Shown piece by piece: positions 33,153 through 42,370 of a DNA stretch of 64,000 nucleotides (positions within the stretch are counted from its first letter, which is position 1; each line of letters opens with the position of its first letter). The notes under the pieces were generated by a model. The model saw only the letters and a list, made by a program, of their open reading frames with translations, was not told where the DNA came from and ran no database searches. Origin of the DNA: Thermoactinomyces sp. DSM 45891 (GTDB taxonomy: Bacteria; Bacillota; Bacilli; Thermoactinomycetales; Thermoactinomycetaceae); the NCBI RefSeq assembly GCF_900119485.1, contig NZ_FPJZ01000014.1, positions 11,706 through 75,705 on the forward strand. The letters are read 5' to 3'. The translations under genes were made by a program, and so were the position numbers.

Positions 33153-34073
33153 TTATTCCTCACGTGTTGCTTGATATGCAGATAATGCAGTATAGATTGT
33201 CTCAAGCGTAGGTGCTTGCATTTGCTCTGGTTTCACATGCAACAAATATCCGTGAAAGTGATCTGTCTCAATCGGTTGTCCCTTTTCAATATCGCGGGAC
33301 ATCGACGATTTCATACTCTCGTGCAAATGGAGAGACCTCTTCATAACTTGTTGATAAACCTCGTCAAAATGAAGTTGTGGTTCTTGAGATTGAGCGATCT
33401 GGATTACTTCCTGTGCAAGTCGCCGATAAGTCCGTTCCCCAGTGGGAGTATCCCAGATTGTACCGATGCTACTGCGAGTAAGCGATGTCATGCCGCTCAT
33501 GGTGGAGATAAACACATATTTCTTCCACACATCTAGCCCGATCTGAGAGCTTTGAGTTATGTTACATGTCACACCTGCAAACAACTGCGCCATCTGATCC
33601 ATTCGCCCGCTTGCTTGCCCGGACCATTCTCCGTATACCAGATCATGAAAAGGGCTGTATTGTTCAATATACCCCTCTGCATTTACCGTAGATTCGATCA
33701 CACAGAGTCCGCCTAATATCTTTTCTTTTCCATAACGCTCCTGTAGAAGAGGGAAATGAGCAAAACCATTTAATAGAGGAAGGATAGTCGTGTTGGATGA
33801 TACATAAGGATCTAAAGAAGATAATACATCCGTTAAGTGGTATGCCTTTACCGATAAAATAATGAGATCAAAGGGCTCTGCTGATTGTCCGTATGTAATC
33901 GTCGGTACGGCTAATTTAGCATCACCGTGAACGCTTTTTATGATCAAGCCTTCATTGTTCAACTGTTCTTGCCGCTTTCGACGAACGAGAAACGTAACAT
34001 CTGCCCCTTTTTCAAATAATCTTCCCCCGAAATAGCCACCTACTGCTCCTGCTCCAACTACGAGTACCCGCAT
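33153..34073 (-). CDS. 2-dehydropantoate 2-reductase family protein
   Basis: 306 residues when started at the ATG after AAGGAGGAAGG on the minus strand. NADP-binding GAGAVGGYFGGRL at residues 7-19; ILSVKAYHL with the family Lys; PLLNGFAH; C-terminal helical domain with KYVFISTMSGMTSLTRSSIG. Reduces 2-dehydropantoate to pantoate in CoA synthesis if it is true PanE; many paralogues have other 2-ketoacid substrates, so no symbol is given. Convergent with the MFS gene. Confidence 0.85.
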   Translation of the reverse strand: MRVLVVGAGAVGGYFGGRLFEKGADVTFLVRRKRQEQLNNEGLIIKSVHGDAKLAVPTITYGQSAEPFDLIILSVKAYHLTDVLSSLDPYVSSNTTILPLLNGFAHFPLLQERYGKEKILGGLCVIESTVNAEGYIEQYSPFHDLVYGEWSGQASGRMDQMAQLFAGVTCNITQSSQIGLDVWKKYVFISTMSGMTSLTRSSIGTIWDTPTGERTYRRLAQEVIQIAQSQEPQLHFDEVYQQVMKRSLHLHESMKSSMSRDIEKGQPIETDHFHGYLLHVKPEQMQAPTLETIYTALSAYQATREE

Positions 34074-34152
34074 ATTTCCTTCCTCCTTAAGCATTTCTCT
34101 CTATAGTAACACTTCTCCTTAAAATGATGAGAAAAAAGAAAGTCGCTAAAAA

Positions 34153-34179
34153 GAAGGAAAAGATCCTGTTAAAACGAAA
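34153..34179 (+). promoter_or_regulatory. Sigma-H promoter of spo0F
   Basis: GAAGGAAAA, 11-nt spacer, AACGAAA compares with the sigma-H consensus RnAGGAwww / RnnGAAT with one mismatch. spo0F has a sigma-H promoter in B. subtilis. Confidence 0.65.
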
Positions 34180-34227
34180 TTAAGTACACGTAGGTAATGG
34201 ACTACTAGGAAAAATGGAGGGCAGTTA

Positions 34228-34593
34228 ATGGAATGCAAAAAAGTACTCGTTGTGGATGACCAATACGGAATCCGAATCTTAGTCAAAGAAGTCTTTTCCA
34301 AATATCCATTACAGGTACTTCAAGCAGCCAATGGAATGCAGGCACTTGAAATTGTGCAAAGCGAGCGTCCGGATTTAATATTATTGGATATGAAAATGCC
34401 GGGTATGGATGGGTTAGAGATTTTACGCCGACTAAAAAAGATGGATGAAACACTAAAGGTCATTATGATGACCGCCTATGGAGAGCTGGATATGGTCGAA
34501 AAGGCTACCCATCTAGGAGCGTTGGCTCATTTTACAAAACCATTTGATATTCAAGATCTATGTAACGAAGTGATTCGTCAACTCGCATCATGA
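34228..34593 (+). CDS. spo0F: Sporulation phosphorelay response regulator Spo0F
   Basis: 121 residues, a single receiver domain with no output domain. Acidic pair Asp10-Asp11, phosphoryl acceptor Asp54 in LLDMKMPGMDG, Thr in MMTAYGE and Lys in FTKPFD. Accepts phosphate from sporulation kinases and passes it to Spo0B. Its place before fbaA-tal matches B. subtilis, apart from the two inserted genes that follow. Confidence 0.95.
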   Translation: MECKKVLVVDDQYGIRILVKEVFSKYPLQVLQAANGMQALEIVQSERPDLILLDMKMPGMDGLEILRRLKKMDETLKVIMMTAYGELDMVEKATHLGALAHFTKPFDIQDLCNEVIRQLAS

Positions 34594-34615
34594 ATGAAAG
34601 TCAGGAGGAATCGAC

Positions 34616-34987
34616 GTGGAAGTGAAAATTCGATTACGTATGAGCCAAGCGGATGCTCATTATGGTGGAGATTTAGTGGACGGTGCAAGAATGTTAGCTC
34701 TGTTTGGAGATGTAGCTACGGAGCTGCTGATCCGAAATGATGGCGATGAAGGCTTGTTTGTGGCTTATGATGAAGTGGTTTTTACGGGCCCAGTTTATGC
34801 TGGCGACTACATAGAGGCAGTAGGAATGATTACGAAAGTAGGAAATACATCTAGGAAAATGAGCTTTGAAGCATATAAAGTGATTGAAGCAAGTCGCGAT
34901 CCGGAGTATCCCTATAAAGCTTTTGTATTAGAAGAGCCAAAACTGGTTACCAAAGCATCTGGCACCTGTGTGGTACCTCCTAGGTAA
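34616..34987 (+). CDS. kal: 3-aminobutyryl-CoA ammonia-lyase (hotdog fold)
   Basis: 123 residues from a GTG behind CAGGAGGA. Matches the short hotdog-fold Kal family: MSQADAHYGGDLVDGARML at the N-terminus and VFTGPVYAGDYIEAVGMI in the middle. In the 3,5-diaminohexanoate route of lysine fermentation Kal removes ammonia from L-3-aminobutyryl-CoA to give crotonyl-CoA. The next gene encodes the preceding enzyme of the same route, which supports the call. The stop is 66 bp before kce. Confidence 0.85.
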   Translation: MEVKIRLRMSQADAHYGGDLVDGARMLALFGDVATELLIRNDGDEGLFVAYDEVVFTGPVYAGDYIEAVGMITKVGNTSRKMSFEAYKVIEASRDPEYPYKAFVLEEPKLVTKASGTCVVPPR

Positions 34988-35053
34988 AACAAGGGCCTTT
35001 TTTTGCATTGAGAAAAAGATAAAACAATTCAAATATCGTAGGAGAGTATATTT

Positions 35054-35863
35054 ATGCAAAAGTTGATTATTACAGTTGCTTTAGTAGGTGCAGAGGTTCG
35101 GAAGGAGGATACGCCTCATCTACCGATTACCCCAGATGAAATAGCGGAGCAAGCACGAGAAGTGTATGAAGCAGGCGCCTCCATCGTTCATATTCACGCA
35201 AGGGATTTAGAGGGTAATTCGACACAAGATAGGGAAGTATACAGAGAGATCATCGCAAAGATTAGAGAGAGATGTCCGATTATCATTCAAGTGTCTACAG
35301 GGGGAGCGGTAGGCATGACAGATGATGAACGGATCCAGCCAGTAAGTCTGAAGCCAGAGATGGCTACTCTAACAACCGGAACAGTTAACTTTGGCGAAGA
35401 AGTGTTTATGAACTCAGCAACACAGATCCGCCGTTTTGCGTTAGAGATGAAGGAAAATGGGATTCGTCCAGAGTTTGAAATTTTTGATACAGGAATGATT
35501 GAAAACGCTTACAAGTTAGTTCGAGACGGCTATGTTCGCGGGCACCTACATTATGACTTTGTGATGGGAGTTCCCGGGGCAATGCCAGCAACACCTGAAC
35601 AGTTGCTATTTGTGAGTAAACAGATTCCAGAAGGAGCGACGTGGACCGTTGCTGGAGTGGGTCGTGCCCAGTTGCCAATGTCTACCATGGCTATTTTATT
35701 AGGTGGGCATGTTCGCGTTGGTTTAGAAGATAATATATATTATAGAAAAGGTGAATTGGCGACAAATCGACAATTGGTGGAGAGAGTGGTGCGGATTTCC
35801 CGGGAAATAGGTCGGGAAATTGCGACTCCTGACGAGGCGAGGAAGATCTTGCAAATTTCATGA
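35054..35863 (+). CDS. kce: 3-keto-5-aminohexanoate cleavage enzyme (BKACE family)
   Basis: 269 residues. BKACE/DUF849 barrel with metal ligands in SIVHIHARD (about 44-52), IIQVSTGGAVGMT, and LHYDFVMGVPGAMP. Kce joins 3-keto-5-aminohexanoate with acetyl-CoA to give aminobutyryl-CoA and acetoacetate, the substrate for Kal next door. Other BKACE members use different beta-keto acids. Neither lysine aminomutase nor dehydrogenase genes of that pathway are in the window. Confidence 0.85.
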   Translation: MQKLIITVALVGAEVRKEDTPHLPITPDEIAEQAREVYEAGASIVHIHARDLEGNSTQDREVYREIIAKIRERCPIIIQVSTGGAVGMTDDERIQPVSLKPEMATLTTGTVNFGEEVFMNSATQIRRFALEMKENGIRPEFEIFDTGMIENAYKLVRDGYVRGHLHYDFVMGVPGAMPATPEQLLFVSKQIPEGATWTVAGVGRAQLPMSTMAILLGGHVRVGLEDNIYYRKGELATNRQLVERVVRISREIGREIATPDEARKILQIS

Positions 35864-35932
35864 TCCCTCTCGCAGAAGATGGGCTCTTCTGCTAAGATAA
35901 ATTTGTTGAAGTTAATTGAGGGGGTTGTACAT

Positions 35933-36787
35933 ATGGCATTAGTGTCTATGAATGCATTTTTACCACGAGCCAAAAAAGAAGGGTTTGCGGTAGGTCAGTT
36001 TAATATCAACAACCTAGAATATGTTCAAGCCATTGTAGCGGCAGGGAAAGAGTTGAATTCTCCCCTGATTTTTGGTGCTAGCGAAGGTGCGATTCGCTAT
36101 ATGGGCTTAAAGAATGTAGTAGCATTATCGAAGATCGCGGCAGAAGAATCTGGTTTGCCGATTGCGCTTCATTTGGACCATGGAAGTAGCTTTGAAGTGG
36201 TCATGCAATGTATTCGTGAAGGGTTTTCTTCTGTTATGTTTGATGGTTCCCACTATCCGCTAGACGAAAATATCCGTTTGACCCAAAAGGTTGTGGAAGC
36301 GGCTCATGCTGTCGGAGTATCAGTAGAGGGTGAGCTCGGAACCATCGGAGGTGTAGAAGATGATCTAGACGTAGCGGATGAAGATGCAACTCTAGCGAAT
36401 GCGAAAGATGCGATCCGTTTCTGGCAAGAGACACGTGTGGATGCGATGGCTATTGCCGTAGGAACTGCACACGGGATTTATAAAGGTGAACCTAAGATTC
36501 GTTTTGATATTATCGAAGAGGTAGCAAATGCAATTGATGCACCCATCGTTCTCCATGGTGGCTCGGGTGTACCGGATGAAGCGATCCGTCAATCGATCCA
36601 GCGTGGTGTAGGTAAAATCAACGTCAATACAGAAAACCAAGTAACTAGTACGAAGTTGGTACGCGAGCTTCTTACAAGTAATCACGAAATGATTGACCCA
36701 CGCAAATACTTAGGTCCAGCGCGTGACGCCATTAAAGAGACAGTGAAAGATAAAATTCGTCTCTTTGGTAGTGAAGGAAAAGCATAA
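35933..36787 (+). CDS. fbaA: Class II fructose-bisphosphate aldolase
   Basis: 284 residues from the ATG after GAGGGGG; upstream in-frame codons run through a GCAGAAGA/TCTTCTGC hairpin (35871-35891) and are not coding. Zn-aldolase motifs: LHLDHGSSFE (catalytic Asp, Zn His), EGELGTIGG, GTAHGIYKG and LHGGSGVPD (Zn His), KINVNTENQ. Cleaves fructose 1,6-bisphosphate in glycolysis. Usual partner of spo0F and tal in Bacillales. Confidence 0.95.
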   Translation: MALVSMNAFLPRAKKEGFAVGQFNINNLEYVQAIVAAGKELNSPLIFGASEGAIRYMGLKNVVALSKIAAEESGLPIALHLDHGSSFEVVMQCIREGFSSVMFDGSHYPLDENIRLTQKVVEAAHAVGVSVEGELGTIGGVEDDLDVADEDATLANAKDAIRFWQETRVDAMAIAVGTAHGIYKGEPKIRFDIIEEVANAIDAPIVLHGGSGVPDEAIRQSIQRGVGKINVNTENQVTSTKLVRELLTSNHEMIDPRKYLGPARDAIKETVKDKIRLFGSEGKA

Positions 36788-36862
36788 GTCTTGCCTAGTG
36801 TCCGAGGTTATGCATAGTTTAAGGGCAATCGGGTACAATGGCAGTAGTTGAACAAGGTAAGA

Positions 36863-36909
36863 GTAGATAGATAGGTGCGAAAGGGTGCCTTATCTATCTA
36901 CCTTTTCTT
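36863..36909 (+). terminator. Terminator after fbaA
   Basis: GTAGATAGATA pairs perfectly with TATCTATCTAC, then CTTTTCTTTC. Confidence 0.8.
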
Positions 36910-36934
36910 TCTTACATAAAGGAGTGGGAAGTAT

Positions 36935-37582
36935 ATGAAGTTCTTTTTAGATACAGCAGTTGTAGAAGAAATTCGTGAAGTTCATTCATTAGGATTACTA
37001 TCAGGTGTGACAACCAATCCAAGTTTAATTGCTAGTTCTGGTCGTGTGTTCGAAGAGGTACTTGCTGAAATTACTAGTTTTGTAAAGGGTCCAGTGAGTG
37101 GAGAAGTGATGTCTCCTAACCATGAAGGCATGATCGAAGAGGGAGAGCGCCTTGCTAAAATTGCTCCTAACTTAAATGTAAAACTCCCGATGACCTTAGA
37201 AGGGTTAAAGGCAGTTCGTCACTTTGCTAATAAAGGCATTCAGACAAATGTTACTTTGATTTTCTCTGCTAACCAAGCTTTGATGGCAGCACGAGCAGGG
37301 GCGACTTTTGTTAGCCCGTTTTTAGGGCGCTTGGATGATATTAGCTATGACGGTGTGGAGCTCATCCAACAAATTCGTGATATCTTTGACATCCACGGCC
37401 TTGATACACAAATTATTGCCGCGAGTGTTCGCCATCCGATCCATGTGACCCAAGCTGCACTAGCCGGGGCTGACATCGCGACCCTTCCATACAAAATCCT
37501 TACTCAAATGGTGAATCACCCACTTACCACTCAAGGGATTGCTAAGTTTGAAGCAGACTGGAAAAATGCGAAGTCGAAATAA
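36935..37582 (+). CDS. tal: Transaldolase / fructose-6-phosphate aldolase (TalC type)
   Basis: 215 residues, the short transaldolase class. Opening MKFFLDTAVVEEI, GVTTNPSLIA, Schiff-base Lys in LNVKLPMTLEGL, FVSPFLGRLDDI, ASVRHPIHV. Transfers dihydroxyacetone units in the pentose phosphate pathway. RBS AAAGGAG. Follows fbaA as in B. subtilis; the murA paralogue found next in that species is absent here. Confidence 0.93.
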   Translation: MKFFLDTAVVEEIREVHSLGLLSGVTTNPSLIASSGRVFEEVLAEITSFVKGPVSGEVMSPNHEGMIEEGERLAKIAPNLNVKLPMTLEGLKAVRHFANKGIQTNVTLIFSANQALMAARAGATFVSPFLGRLDDISYDGVELIQQIRDIFDIHGLDTQIIAASVRHPIHVTQAALAGADIATLPYKILTQMVNHPLTTQGIAKFEADWKNAKSK

Positions 37583-37601
37583 GCAAGTATGAGTTATCTA
37601 T

Positions 37602-37638
37602 GAGAGGGGCCCCTTGCTAAGTAGGGGTCCTTCTTTTT
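37602..37638 (+). terminator. Terminator after tal
   Basis: GGCCCCT pairs with AGGGGTCC with a one-base bulge, then TTCTTTTTT. Confidence 0.75.
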
Positions 37639-37785
37639 TGTAGCACTGCTAGCTTCATTACTCTAGTCTGTACTTCCATCTTTTTACACCATGTGTTACA
37701 TTTACGCCAAATATAATACACTAATTAAAAGATATGCTATGCTAATTACATAAATAGTCATGAACGAATAAAGGAGATGGATAGA

Positions 37786-38751
37786 ATGGAACGAAGTTTA
37801 ACAATGGAGCTTGTACGTGTCACAGAAGCCGCGGCCATTGCGTCCGGCCGTTGGATCGGATCGGGTAAGAAGGACGAGGCAGATGCAGCCGCTACTTCCG
37901 CTATGAGACAGGTATTTGATACCATTCCTATGCGTGGAACCGTTGTAATAGGAGAAGGGGAAATGGATGAAGCGCCTATGCTTTATATTGGAGAGCGTCT
38001 CGGGCTTGGCTATCTACCTGAAGTGGATGTAGCTGTTGATCCATTAGAGGGAACGAATATCGTTGCCAATGGCTTGTGGAATGCGCTCGCAGTGGTTGCG
38101 TTGGCTCCCAAAGGTGGTTTGTTGCATGCTCCTGATATGTATATGGATAAGATAGCAGTGGGCCCAAAAGCGGTTGGACAAGTTGATATAGATGCTCCCG
38201 TCATTGATAATTTAAAGGCGGTCGCCAGGGCTAATGGCAAAGATATGGAAGACCTAGTAGCTGTATTACTGGATCGTCCTCGTCATGCTAAGATAATCGA
38301 AGAGATTCGCCAAGCGGGTGCAAGAATCAAATTAATACCTGACGGAGATGTAGCCGCCGCTCTAAACACGGGCTTCTATGATACAGGGGTTGATATATTA
38401 TTCGGTTCGGGAGGTGCGCCAGAGGGTGTGCTAGCCGCGGTAGGGTTAAAGTGCCTGGGTGGAGAAATGATAGGTAGACTTTTACCAGAGGATGACGAGC
38501 AGTTCGAGCGTTGTCTGCGAATGGGGATTGAAGATCCGAAGAAAGTGCTGCGCATGACTGATCTCGTTCGTACGGAAGATGCTATTTTTGCCGCAACAGG
38601 CGTGACAGATGGCGAGTTATTACGTGGAGTTCGCTACAAAGGGGATAAGGTTCAAACACATTCTCTTGTCATGCGGGCGAAAACAGGTACCATTCGTTTT
38701 ATGGAAGGGACGCACAGATTAGAAAAGAAACCAAATTACGTGTTAGAATAG
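37786..38751 (+). CDS. glpX: Class II fructose-1,6-bisphosphatase
   Basis: 321 residues from the second ATG, nine bases after AAGGAG; the ATG at 37777 abuts that site. GlpX motifs: ASGRWIGSGKKDEAD, IGEGEMDEAPMLYIGE (metal binding), DPLEGTN (metal/phosphate), GSGGAPEG. Gluconeogenic hydrolysis of fructose 1,6-bisphosphate. Lies directly before rho as in Bacillus. Confidence 0.95.
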   Translation: MERSLTMELVRVTEAAAIASGRWIGSGKKDEADAAATSAMRQVFDTIPMRGTVVIGEGEMDEAPMLYIGERLGLGYLPEVDVAVDPLEGTNIVANGLWNALAVVALAPKGGLLHAPDMYMDKIAVGPKAVGQVDIDAPVIDNLKAVARANGKDMEDLVAVLLDRPRHAKIIEEIRQAGARIKLIPDGDVAAALNTGFYDTGVDILFGSGGAPEGVLAAVGLKCLGGEMIGRLLPEDDEQFERCLRMGIEDPKKVLRMTDLVRTEDAIFAATGVTDGELLRGVRYKGDKVQTHSLVMRAKTGTIRFMEGTHRLEKKPNYVLE

Positions 38752-38756
38752 ATGGA

Positions 38757-38778
38757 CCTGTTCCCACACTGGAACAGG
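38757..38778 (+). terminator. Hairpin between glpX and rho
   Basis: CCTGTTCC pairs perfectly with GGAACAGG around a six-base loop. No T-run follows, so it may be an RNA-processing or stability element. Confidence 0.45.
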
Positions 38779-38812
38779 CCAAACGTTCGAGCCTGAAAAA
38801 AAGTGGTGATAC

Positions 38813-40099
38813 ATGCTTATGGATTATACATTAAGTGATTTAGAGAATCAGAAACTCACAGACTTGTATAAATTGGCAAAAGAATACCAGATTCCATACT
38901 ATAGCCAACTCAAAAAGAGAGAATTGATTTTTTCGATTCTAAAAGCAAAAGCAGAAAAAGATGGATTGATGTTTATGGGCGGAGTGTTGGATGTTCTGCC
39001 AGAAGGATACGGCTTCTTACGCCCAATTAACTTCTTGCCTTCCTCCGAAGATATCTATATATCTGCTTCCCAGATTCGTCGCTTTGATCTCCGCCCTGGG
39101 GACTTAGTCTCCGGAAAAGTACGTGCTCCTAAAGAAAATGAACGTTTTTTTGGCTTACTACATGTGGAAGCTGTAAATGGGCAAGACCCCGAAGTAGCTG
39201 CTGAACGCCTTCATTTCCCTGCACTTACTCCGTTATATCCTCAAAATCGACTTCTATTGGAAACAACACCAGAAAGAATTTCGACTCGTACGATGGATTT
39301 GATCGCACCTGTAGGTCTTGGACAGCGTGGATTAATTGTCGCTCAACCAAAAGCTGGGAAAACGATGTTGTTGAAAGAGATAGCAAATAGCATCTCGGAA
39401 AATTACCCAGAGATTGAGTTATTTGTTCTGTTAATTGACGAGCGTCCGGAGGAAGTAACCGATATGCAGCGTTCCGTCAGAGGCGAAGTAGTAAGTTCTA
39501 CCTTTGATGAGTTGCCAGAGAATCATATAAAAGTGGCAGAGCTTGTTTTAGAAAGGGCACAACGTTTAGTAGAATCGAAAAAAGATGTTGTGATTTTATT
39601 AGATAGTATTACAAGGCTCGCACGTGCTTATAATCTAGTAATCCCTCCGAGCGGGAGAACATTATCGGGTGGAATTGACCCTGCTGCTTTTCACCGTCCA
39701 AAACGCTTCTTCGGAGCGGCTCGAAATATTGAAGAAGGTGGAAGCTTAACGATCTTGGCGACGGCACTAGTTGATACGGGTTCTCGTATGGATGACGTGA
39801 TCTATGAAGAATTTAAAGGTACGGGCAACTTAGAGTTACATTTGGATCGGAAATTAGCGGAACGCCGAATTTTCCCAGCGATTGATATTCGCCGTTCCGG
39901 AACGCGTCGTGAAGAGCTATTGATGGGTAAGCAGGAGCTGGAGAAAATCTGGTCCATGCGTAATACTCTTTCGGAGCACAATGATTATACAGAAGCTTTC
40001 ATCCGTAAATTAAGAAAAACGAAATCCAACGAAGAGTTTTTAGCATCTTTAGATCAAGAGAAACCGAGAGCTTCCGGGCGTCCTACTACTGTTTCCTAA
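38813..40099 (+). CDS. rho: Transcription termination factor Rho
   Basis: 428 residues. N-terminal helix bundle (LSDLENQKLTDLYKLAKEY), RNA-binding cold-shock-like domain with GVLDVLPEGYGFLR and ISASQIRRFDLRPGD, then the RecA-like motor: P-loop VAQPKAGKT, LLIDERPEEV, LLDSITRLARAYN and the R-loop region SGGIDPAAF. Hexameric RNA helicase that ends transcription. Between glpX and a cell-wall peptidase gene, then rpmE. Confidence 0.96.
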   Translation: MLMDYTLSDLENQKLTDLYKLAKEYQIPYYSQLKKRELIFSILKAKAEKDGLMFMGGVLDVLPEGYGFLRPINFLPSSEDIYISASQIRRFDLRPGDLVSGKVRAPKENERFFGLLHVEAVNGQDPEVAAERLHFPALTPLYPQNRLLLETTPERISTRTMDLIAPVGLGQRGLIVAQPKAGKTMLLKEIANSISENYPEIELFVLLIDERPEEVTDMQRSVRGEVVSSTFDELPENHIKVAELVLERAQRLVESKKDVVILLDSITRLARAYNLVIPPSGRTLSGGIDPAAFHRPKRFFGAARNIEEGGSLTILATALVDTGSRMDDVIYEEFKGTGNLELHLDRKLAERRIFPAIDIRRSGTRREELLMGKQELEKIWSMRNTLSEHNDYTEAFIRKLRKTKSNEEFLASLDQEKPRASGRPTTVS

Positions 40100-40197
40100 T
40101 GTGCGTATTTCTTTTTTTGACATACAACACTCTCAAAGCACATAAGAATGTTTCGGGTACTTACCCTAACCAATCCTTGATCTGAGGTGTTGATGAA

Positions 40198-41223
40198 ATG
40201 TCCCGCAAAAAAGCGCTTTTGGCTTCTTCATTGGCCATTTGTTCTGCATCTACTGCTTGGGCGATAGGCACCGATTCTCATTCAATACTCGGTGAGAACT
40301 TGGGAAAGACGGATGGCGATGGTGAGCCGTTGCAGATTACCATGCGGAATACAGCCAATGTCCTTCCTAAGCTGACGTATTACGCAGGTAGCCTTGCAGA
40401 ACTCAAAAGTAAACCGATCTTGTACAGAGTGCAAAGAGGTGACACACTAAGCGAGATCGGTTCACTATTCCAAGTGCCACATCCAGAGATCGCGAATCAA
40501 AATGAAGTGCAGAATCCACGCTTATTGTCAGTTGGGCGTAATCTCACCATTCCGCTCAGGGTGAAGTTGGTCGCTGTTCGTTCTGGAGATACAATCGATT
40601 CCGTCGCCAGTACGTATCGAACGACTAAAGATGTACTTCTTCACCTAAACCCGTCGCTTGGAGAATCATCCGCTTTATCTGTCGACAGCTTACTTTTCGT
40701 TCCCAAGGATGAGTTGATTACTTTGCCTGAGGAAGAACAAGATACTCCCAAACAATCAACTCCACAAAAGCAAAAGATGAAAGTAAGCAAAACGACTCCT
40801 GCAAACAAAAAATCTGTGAAGCAGGTAGCTCCCCCGCGAGCAGGTAATGAGCGGTTTATCTGGCCTGTTAACGGTAGAGTGACGAGTAACTTTGGTTGGC
40901 GAAATGGACGTCAGCATAAAGGAGTGGACATCTGGAGTGAGCAGAAGTCAAAGGAACCCATTTTTGCTGCGGCGAGTGGAACGGTCGTAAAAGCAGGATA
41001 TTCAGGCGCTTATGGAAACTTGATTGTGATCGACCATGGCGATGGTTGGGTCACGTACTATGCCCATTTGAGTCGAATATTGGTCGGAAAAGGAAGTACG
41101 GTTTCCCAAGGGGCACAAATAGGTTTTATGGGAATAACAGGTAATGCATCCGGCTATCACCTTCATTTTGAAGTACACAAAAACGGTTCTGTATTAAATC
41201 CATTGCAAGTATTACCTAAATAA
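40198..41223 (+). CDS. Secreted M23 metallopeptidase with two LysM repeats
   Basis: 341 residues. N-terminal hydrophobic segment after RKK (signal peptide or anchor), LysM 1 (YRVQRGDTLSEIGSLF, about 79-125), LysM 2 (VAVRSGDTIDSVASTY, about 128-175), a Lys/Pro-rich linker, and an M23 domain with Zn ligands in QHKGVDI and YHLHFEV and the strand GNLIVIDHGDGWVTYYAH. Binds peptidoglycan through LysM and cuts peptide cross-links. RBS GAGGTG. A cell-envelope hydrolase between rho and rpmE is common in Bacillales. Confidence 0.92.
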   Translation: MSRKKALLASSLAICSASTAWAIGTDSHSILGENLGKTDGDGEPLQITMRNTANVLPKLTYYAGSLAELKSKPILYRVQRGDTLSEIGSLFQVPHPEIANQNEVQNPRLLSVGRNLTIPLRVKLVAVRSGDTIDSVASTYRTTKDVLLHLNPSLGESSALSVDSLLFVPKDELITLPEEEQDTPKQSTPQKQKMKVSKTTPANKKSVKQVAPPRAGNERFIWPVNGRVTSNFGWRNGRQHKGVDIWSEQKSKEPIFAAASGTVVKAGYSGAYGNLIVIDHGDGWVTYYAHLSRILVGKGSTVSQGAQIGFMGITGNASGYHLHFEVHKNGSVLNPLQVLPK

Positions 41224-41283
41224 GCCATAAGCCATCTTCACTTTGGAGAAGAGAAATGGACGTAGCCAGATCGATCCCTCATC

Positions 41284-41312
41284 TTGCAGTCCTCAAGCGT
41301 TCATGCTATAAT
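41284..41312 (+). promoter_or_regulatory. Promoter of rpmE
   Basis: TTGCAG, 17-nt spacer, TATAAT. The leader contains a small hairpin GTTTTC/GAAAAC (about 41322-41339). Confidence 0.7.
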
Positions 41313-41372
41313 ACTTCAGTAGTTTTCAACTTCGAAAACGTTTAGGATCGGATTAAGGAAGAGGTGAACTCG

Positions 41373-41573
41373 ATGAAAGCAGCTATTCATCCAGAATACA
41401 AAGCCGCTACTGTAAGTTGTGCTTGCGGTAACACTTTTGAAACTGGGTCGACCAAAGCAGAATTGAAAGTGGATATTTGTTCCGCTTGTCATCCATTCTA
41501 TACAGGTAAACAAAAAATGGTAAACGCAGGTGGACGTGTCGATCGTTTCAAAAAGAAATATAACATTGGTTAA
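41373..41573 (+). CDS. rpmE: 50S ribosomal protein L31 (zinc form)
   Basis: 66 residues from the ATG after GAGGTG. CAC...CSAC cysteines (four) form the zinc site of the C+ paralogue, and HPFYTGKQ is the L31 signature. The zinc-free paralogue (ytiA type) would be elsewhere. Confidence 0.95.
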   Translation: MKAAIHPEYKAATVSCACGNTFETGSTKAELKVDICSACHPFYTGKQKMVNAGGRVDRFKKKYNIG

Positions 41574-41601
41574 TATGATAAATTTGTTGGGGTTTCCCAT
41601 G

Positions 41602-41632
41602 GGCAAGCGAGCTATCACCCGCTTGCCTTTTC
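41602..41632 (+). terminator. Terminator after rpmE
   Basis: GGCAAGCG pairs perfectly with CGCTTGCC (10-nt loop), then TTTTC. Confidence 0.8.
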
Positions 41633-41675
41633 ATATTCTTTAAGCGATACATTCATAGTATGGGAGGTACGGTCT

Positions 41676-42266
41676 TTGCAATTGATGCATAAAGAAGGTT
41701 GGATTGAGGTTATCTGTGGTGGGATGTTTTCAGGGAAAAGTGAAGAGTTAATCCGACGCATCCGAAGAGCGAGGATTGCCAAGCAGGAAGTTCAGGCTTT
41801 TAAACCAGCAATCGACGATCGCTATCATGCAGAGTCGATCGCGTCACACAATGGTCTTATGGCTGAAGCGAAAGCCATTCGAGATCCATACGAAATTGTA
41901 TCAGCGGTTAAAAGTACAACAAATGTTGTAGCGATTGATGAAGTGCAATTCTTCTCGGAAGAGATCGTAGAAGTATGCCAAACGTTAGCAGATCGTGGCG
42001 TGCGAGTTATCTGTGCAGGGCTGGATCAAGATTTCCGCGGACAAGCTTTCGGACCTACTCCTCATCTACTTGCTATTGCTGAATACGCGACGAAGCTACA
42101 AGCTATCTGTGTACAATGTGGTCAGCCAGCAGCGAGGACTCAACGTCTGATTGATGGGAAACCTGCTGGTAAAGATGAGCCAATTATTTTAGTTGGCGCC
42201 GATGAGCAGTACGAGGCTCGTTGCAGGCATTGTCACGAAGTGCCTAAGGAAAGAGAAAGAGTATAG
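41676..42266 (+). CDS. tdk: Thymidine kinase
   Basis: 196 residues from a TTG nine bases after GGGAGG; this gives the same N-terminal spacing (MQLMHKEGW) as B. subtilis Tdk, whereas the ATG at 41685 is too far from the site. P-loop GGMFSGKSEEL, DEVQFF, lasso region, and zinc Cys pairs CVQC and CRHC. Phosphorylates thymidine in the salvage pathway. Confidence 0.94.
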   Translation: MQLMHKEGWIEVICGGMFSGKSEELIRRIRRARIAKQEVQAFKPAIDDRYHAESIASHNGLMAEAKAIRDPYEIVSAVKSTTNVVAIDEVQFFSEEIVEVCQTLADRGVRVICAGLDQDFRGQAFGPTPHLLAIAEYATKLQAICVQCGQPAARTQRLIDGKPAGKDEPIILVGADEQYEARCRHCHEVPKERERV

Positions 42267-42287
42267 ATTGATCTATCATATACATAG

Positions 42288-42312
42288 AGCCCACGTTGGG
42301 CTTTTTCTTTTT
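42288..42312 (+). terminator. Terminator after tdk
   Basis: AGCCCA, loop CGT, TGGGCT, then TTTTCTTTTTT. Confidence 0.8.
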
Positions 42313-42370
42313 TCTGGAAATTTATACCAAACTATGTTTTCATAATAGTAGATGAATGGGGGCGGTATAA

